From positions 1,640,001 through 1,704,000 of the forward strand of contig JAWQEG010000166.1 in the NCBI GenBank assembly GCA_033782935.1: 64,000 nucleotides of DNA. Direction: 5' to 3'. The stretch's first letter is position 1, and each line of letters begins with the position of its first letter. The translations under genes were made by a program, and so were the position numbers. This stretch comes from Petrolisthes cinctipes (lineage: Eukaryota; Arthropoda; Malacostraca; Decapoda; Porcellanidae). The notes under the pieces are model-generated. The model made no database searches and had not been told where the DNA came from. It worked only from the letters and a program-made list of their open reading frames with translations. Shown piece after piece: positions 63,901 to 64,000 of this stretch.

Positions 63901-64000
63901 TCTAACACTGTACAGATTGCTTCTGGGACCCCAAAATATTGAATTTTCAGGTGTTTTGAGCCTGAATTTGAGATATAAACGGGTACTGAAGATGCATGCA
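60945..64000 (+). repeat. Mixed satellite segment at the right edge
   Basis: After the last nonamer a Y trimer (60945-61445) keeps gtgttatggg and gggcctctaaaat but has gagcatgtatttt in its last monomer. 61446-61770 is an S plus chimeric long monomer. From about 61764 (acaagaattaggc) to 63040 the sequence matches 40.1-41.4 kb. Near 63587 an S monomer follows an L1 directly after acaaggagtaggc, skipping L2. The L2' from about 63909 has the 10-bp deletion (aacactgtacag) and is cut by the window end. Confidence 0.85.

Larger units (their letters stand above)
1..64000 (+). repeat. Tandem satellite array filling the window, trimer-based higher-order repeats
   Basis: From the first base to the last, the sequence is a head-to-tail run of related monomers beginning gtaggcatgtacagat, all in one orientation. 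Monomers are 148 bp (S) or 176-177 bp (L), with 138 and 166-168 bp deletion variants, which gives roughly 380 monomers here. The usual order is S-L1-L2, totalling 501 bp, so the mean monomer is 167 bp. A typical L2 has about 41% GC (72 of 177 bases). I see no unique sequence, transposon, gene or inverted block. Plant and animal centromeric satellites commonly have nucleosome-sized monomers in HORs, so a centromeric or pericentromeric origin is likely but inferred. The family is not recognised. Confidence 0.97.

Noticed and set aside
1..64000. CRISPR array.
   Set aside because: Repeat units of 148-177 bp abut directly with no unique spacers, and no cas gene is present.
1..64000. Transposon or retroelement insertions, rDNA, tRNA genes or telomere repeats.
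   Set aside because: I found no terminal repeats, target-site duplications, coding domains, rRNA-like or tRNA-like blocks, or telomeric hexamer or heptamer runs; every stretch reads as satellite monomers.
1..64000. Inverted satellite blocks.
   Set aside because: All monomer starts (gtaggcatgtacagat) that I traced are on the plus strand; no strand switch was seen.

Overview
The whole 64 kb window is one uninterrupted tandem satellite array. I find no protein-coding gene, RNA gene, transposon, CRISPR array or unique-sequence island. Every monomer lies in the same orientation, and the array runs past both edges of the window. The organism is almost certainly a eukaryote. AT-rich monomers of nucleosome-like size, arranged as homogenised higher-order repeats (HORs), are typical of centromeric or pericentromeric heterochromatin. 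I do not recognise the satellite family and cannot name the species or clade.

The basic design is a trimer of about 501 bp: a short monomer S (148 bp), then two long monomers L1 (176 bp) and L2 (177 bp). S equals a long monomer minus one exact 29-bp segment. Each long monomer is itself two related halves of about 89 and 88 bp, so the structure is nested: half-unit (~88), monomer (~177), trimer (501), HOR (about 825 to 2500 bp), and one super-HOR of about 3005 bp. Three main trimer flavours can be told apart by diagnostic bases. X has S with gatcgc/gacccct and L2 with gtttagggcc. Y has S with gatacc/gacctct, L1 with gggcatctaaaat, and a last monomer L2' with gtactgaag, tgtgcacc and gagcatgt. 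Z has S with gatacc, L1 with gaatttgggcacc, and an X-like L2. An X trimer whose L1 carries a 10-bp deletion is called Xd.

Layout: 1-3158 holds 1672-bp and 994-bp HORs. 3159-5245 is a mixed stretch. 5246-7857 is a 1306-bp octamer repeated twice. 7858-13983 is the 1672-bp decamer family, including two full copies and a partial third. 13984-16468 is a mosaic of Xd, Z/Y recombinant and Y trimers. 16469-20947 is a 1493-bp nonamer (Xd-Z-Y) repeated three times. 20948-25036 is a 2171-bp 13-mer, nearly two copies. 25130-29435 is an apparently identical 2153-bp tandem duplication. 28770-31775 is a 1503-bp nonamer repeated twice. 31776-35618 is mixed, with segments that recur 7.8, 8.2 and 21-29 kb away. 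35619-38618 is a hexamer of about 1000 bp repeated three times. 38619-41114 is mixed. 41115-46112 is a 15-mer of about 2.5 kb repeated twice, followed by a duplicated trimer. 46614-51103 is mixed. 51104-60944 is a 1503-bp nonamer repeated six times in two alternating versions, plus an 825-bp internal duplication. 60945-64000 is mixed and ends inside a monomer.

The array therefore looks like a patchwork of local HOR expansions that share the same trimer vocabulary, joined by chimeric monomers, as expected from repeated out-of-register recombination. Open reading frames of up to 178 codons on the minus strand are by-products of the repeat and are not called as genes. All similarity statements come from reading by eye; no alignment program was run.
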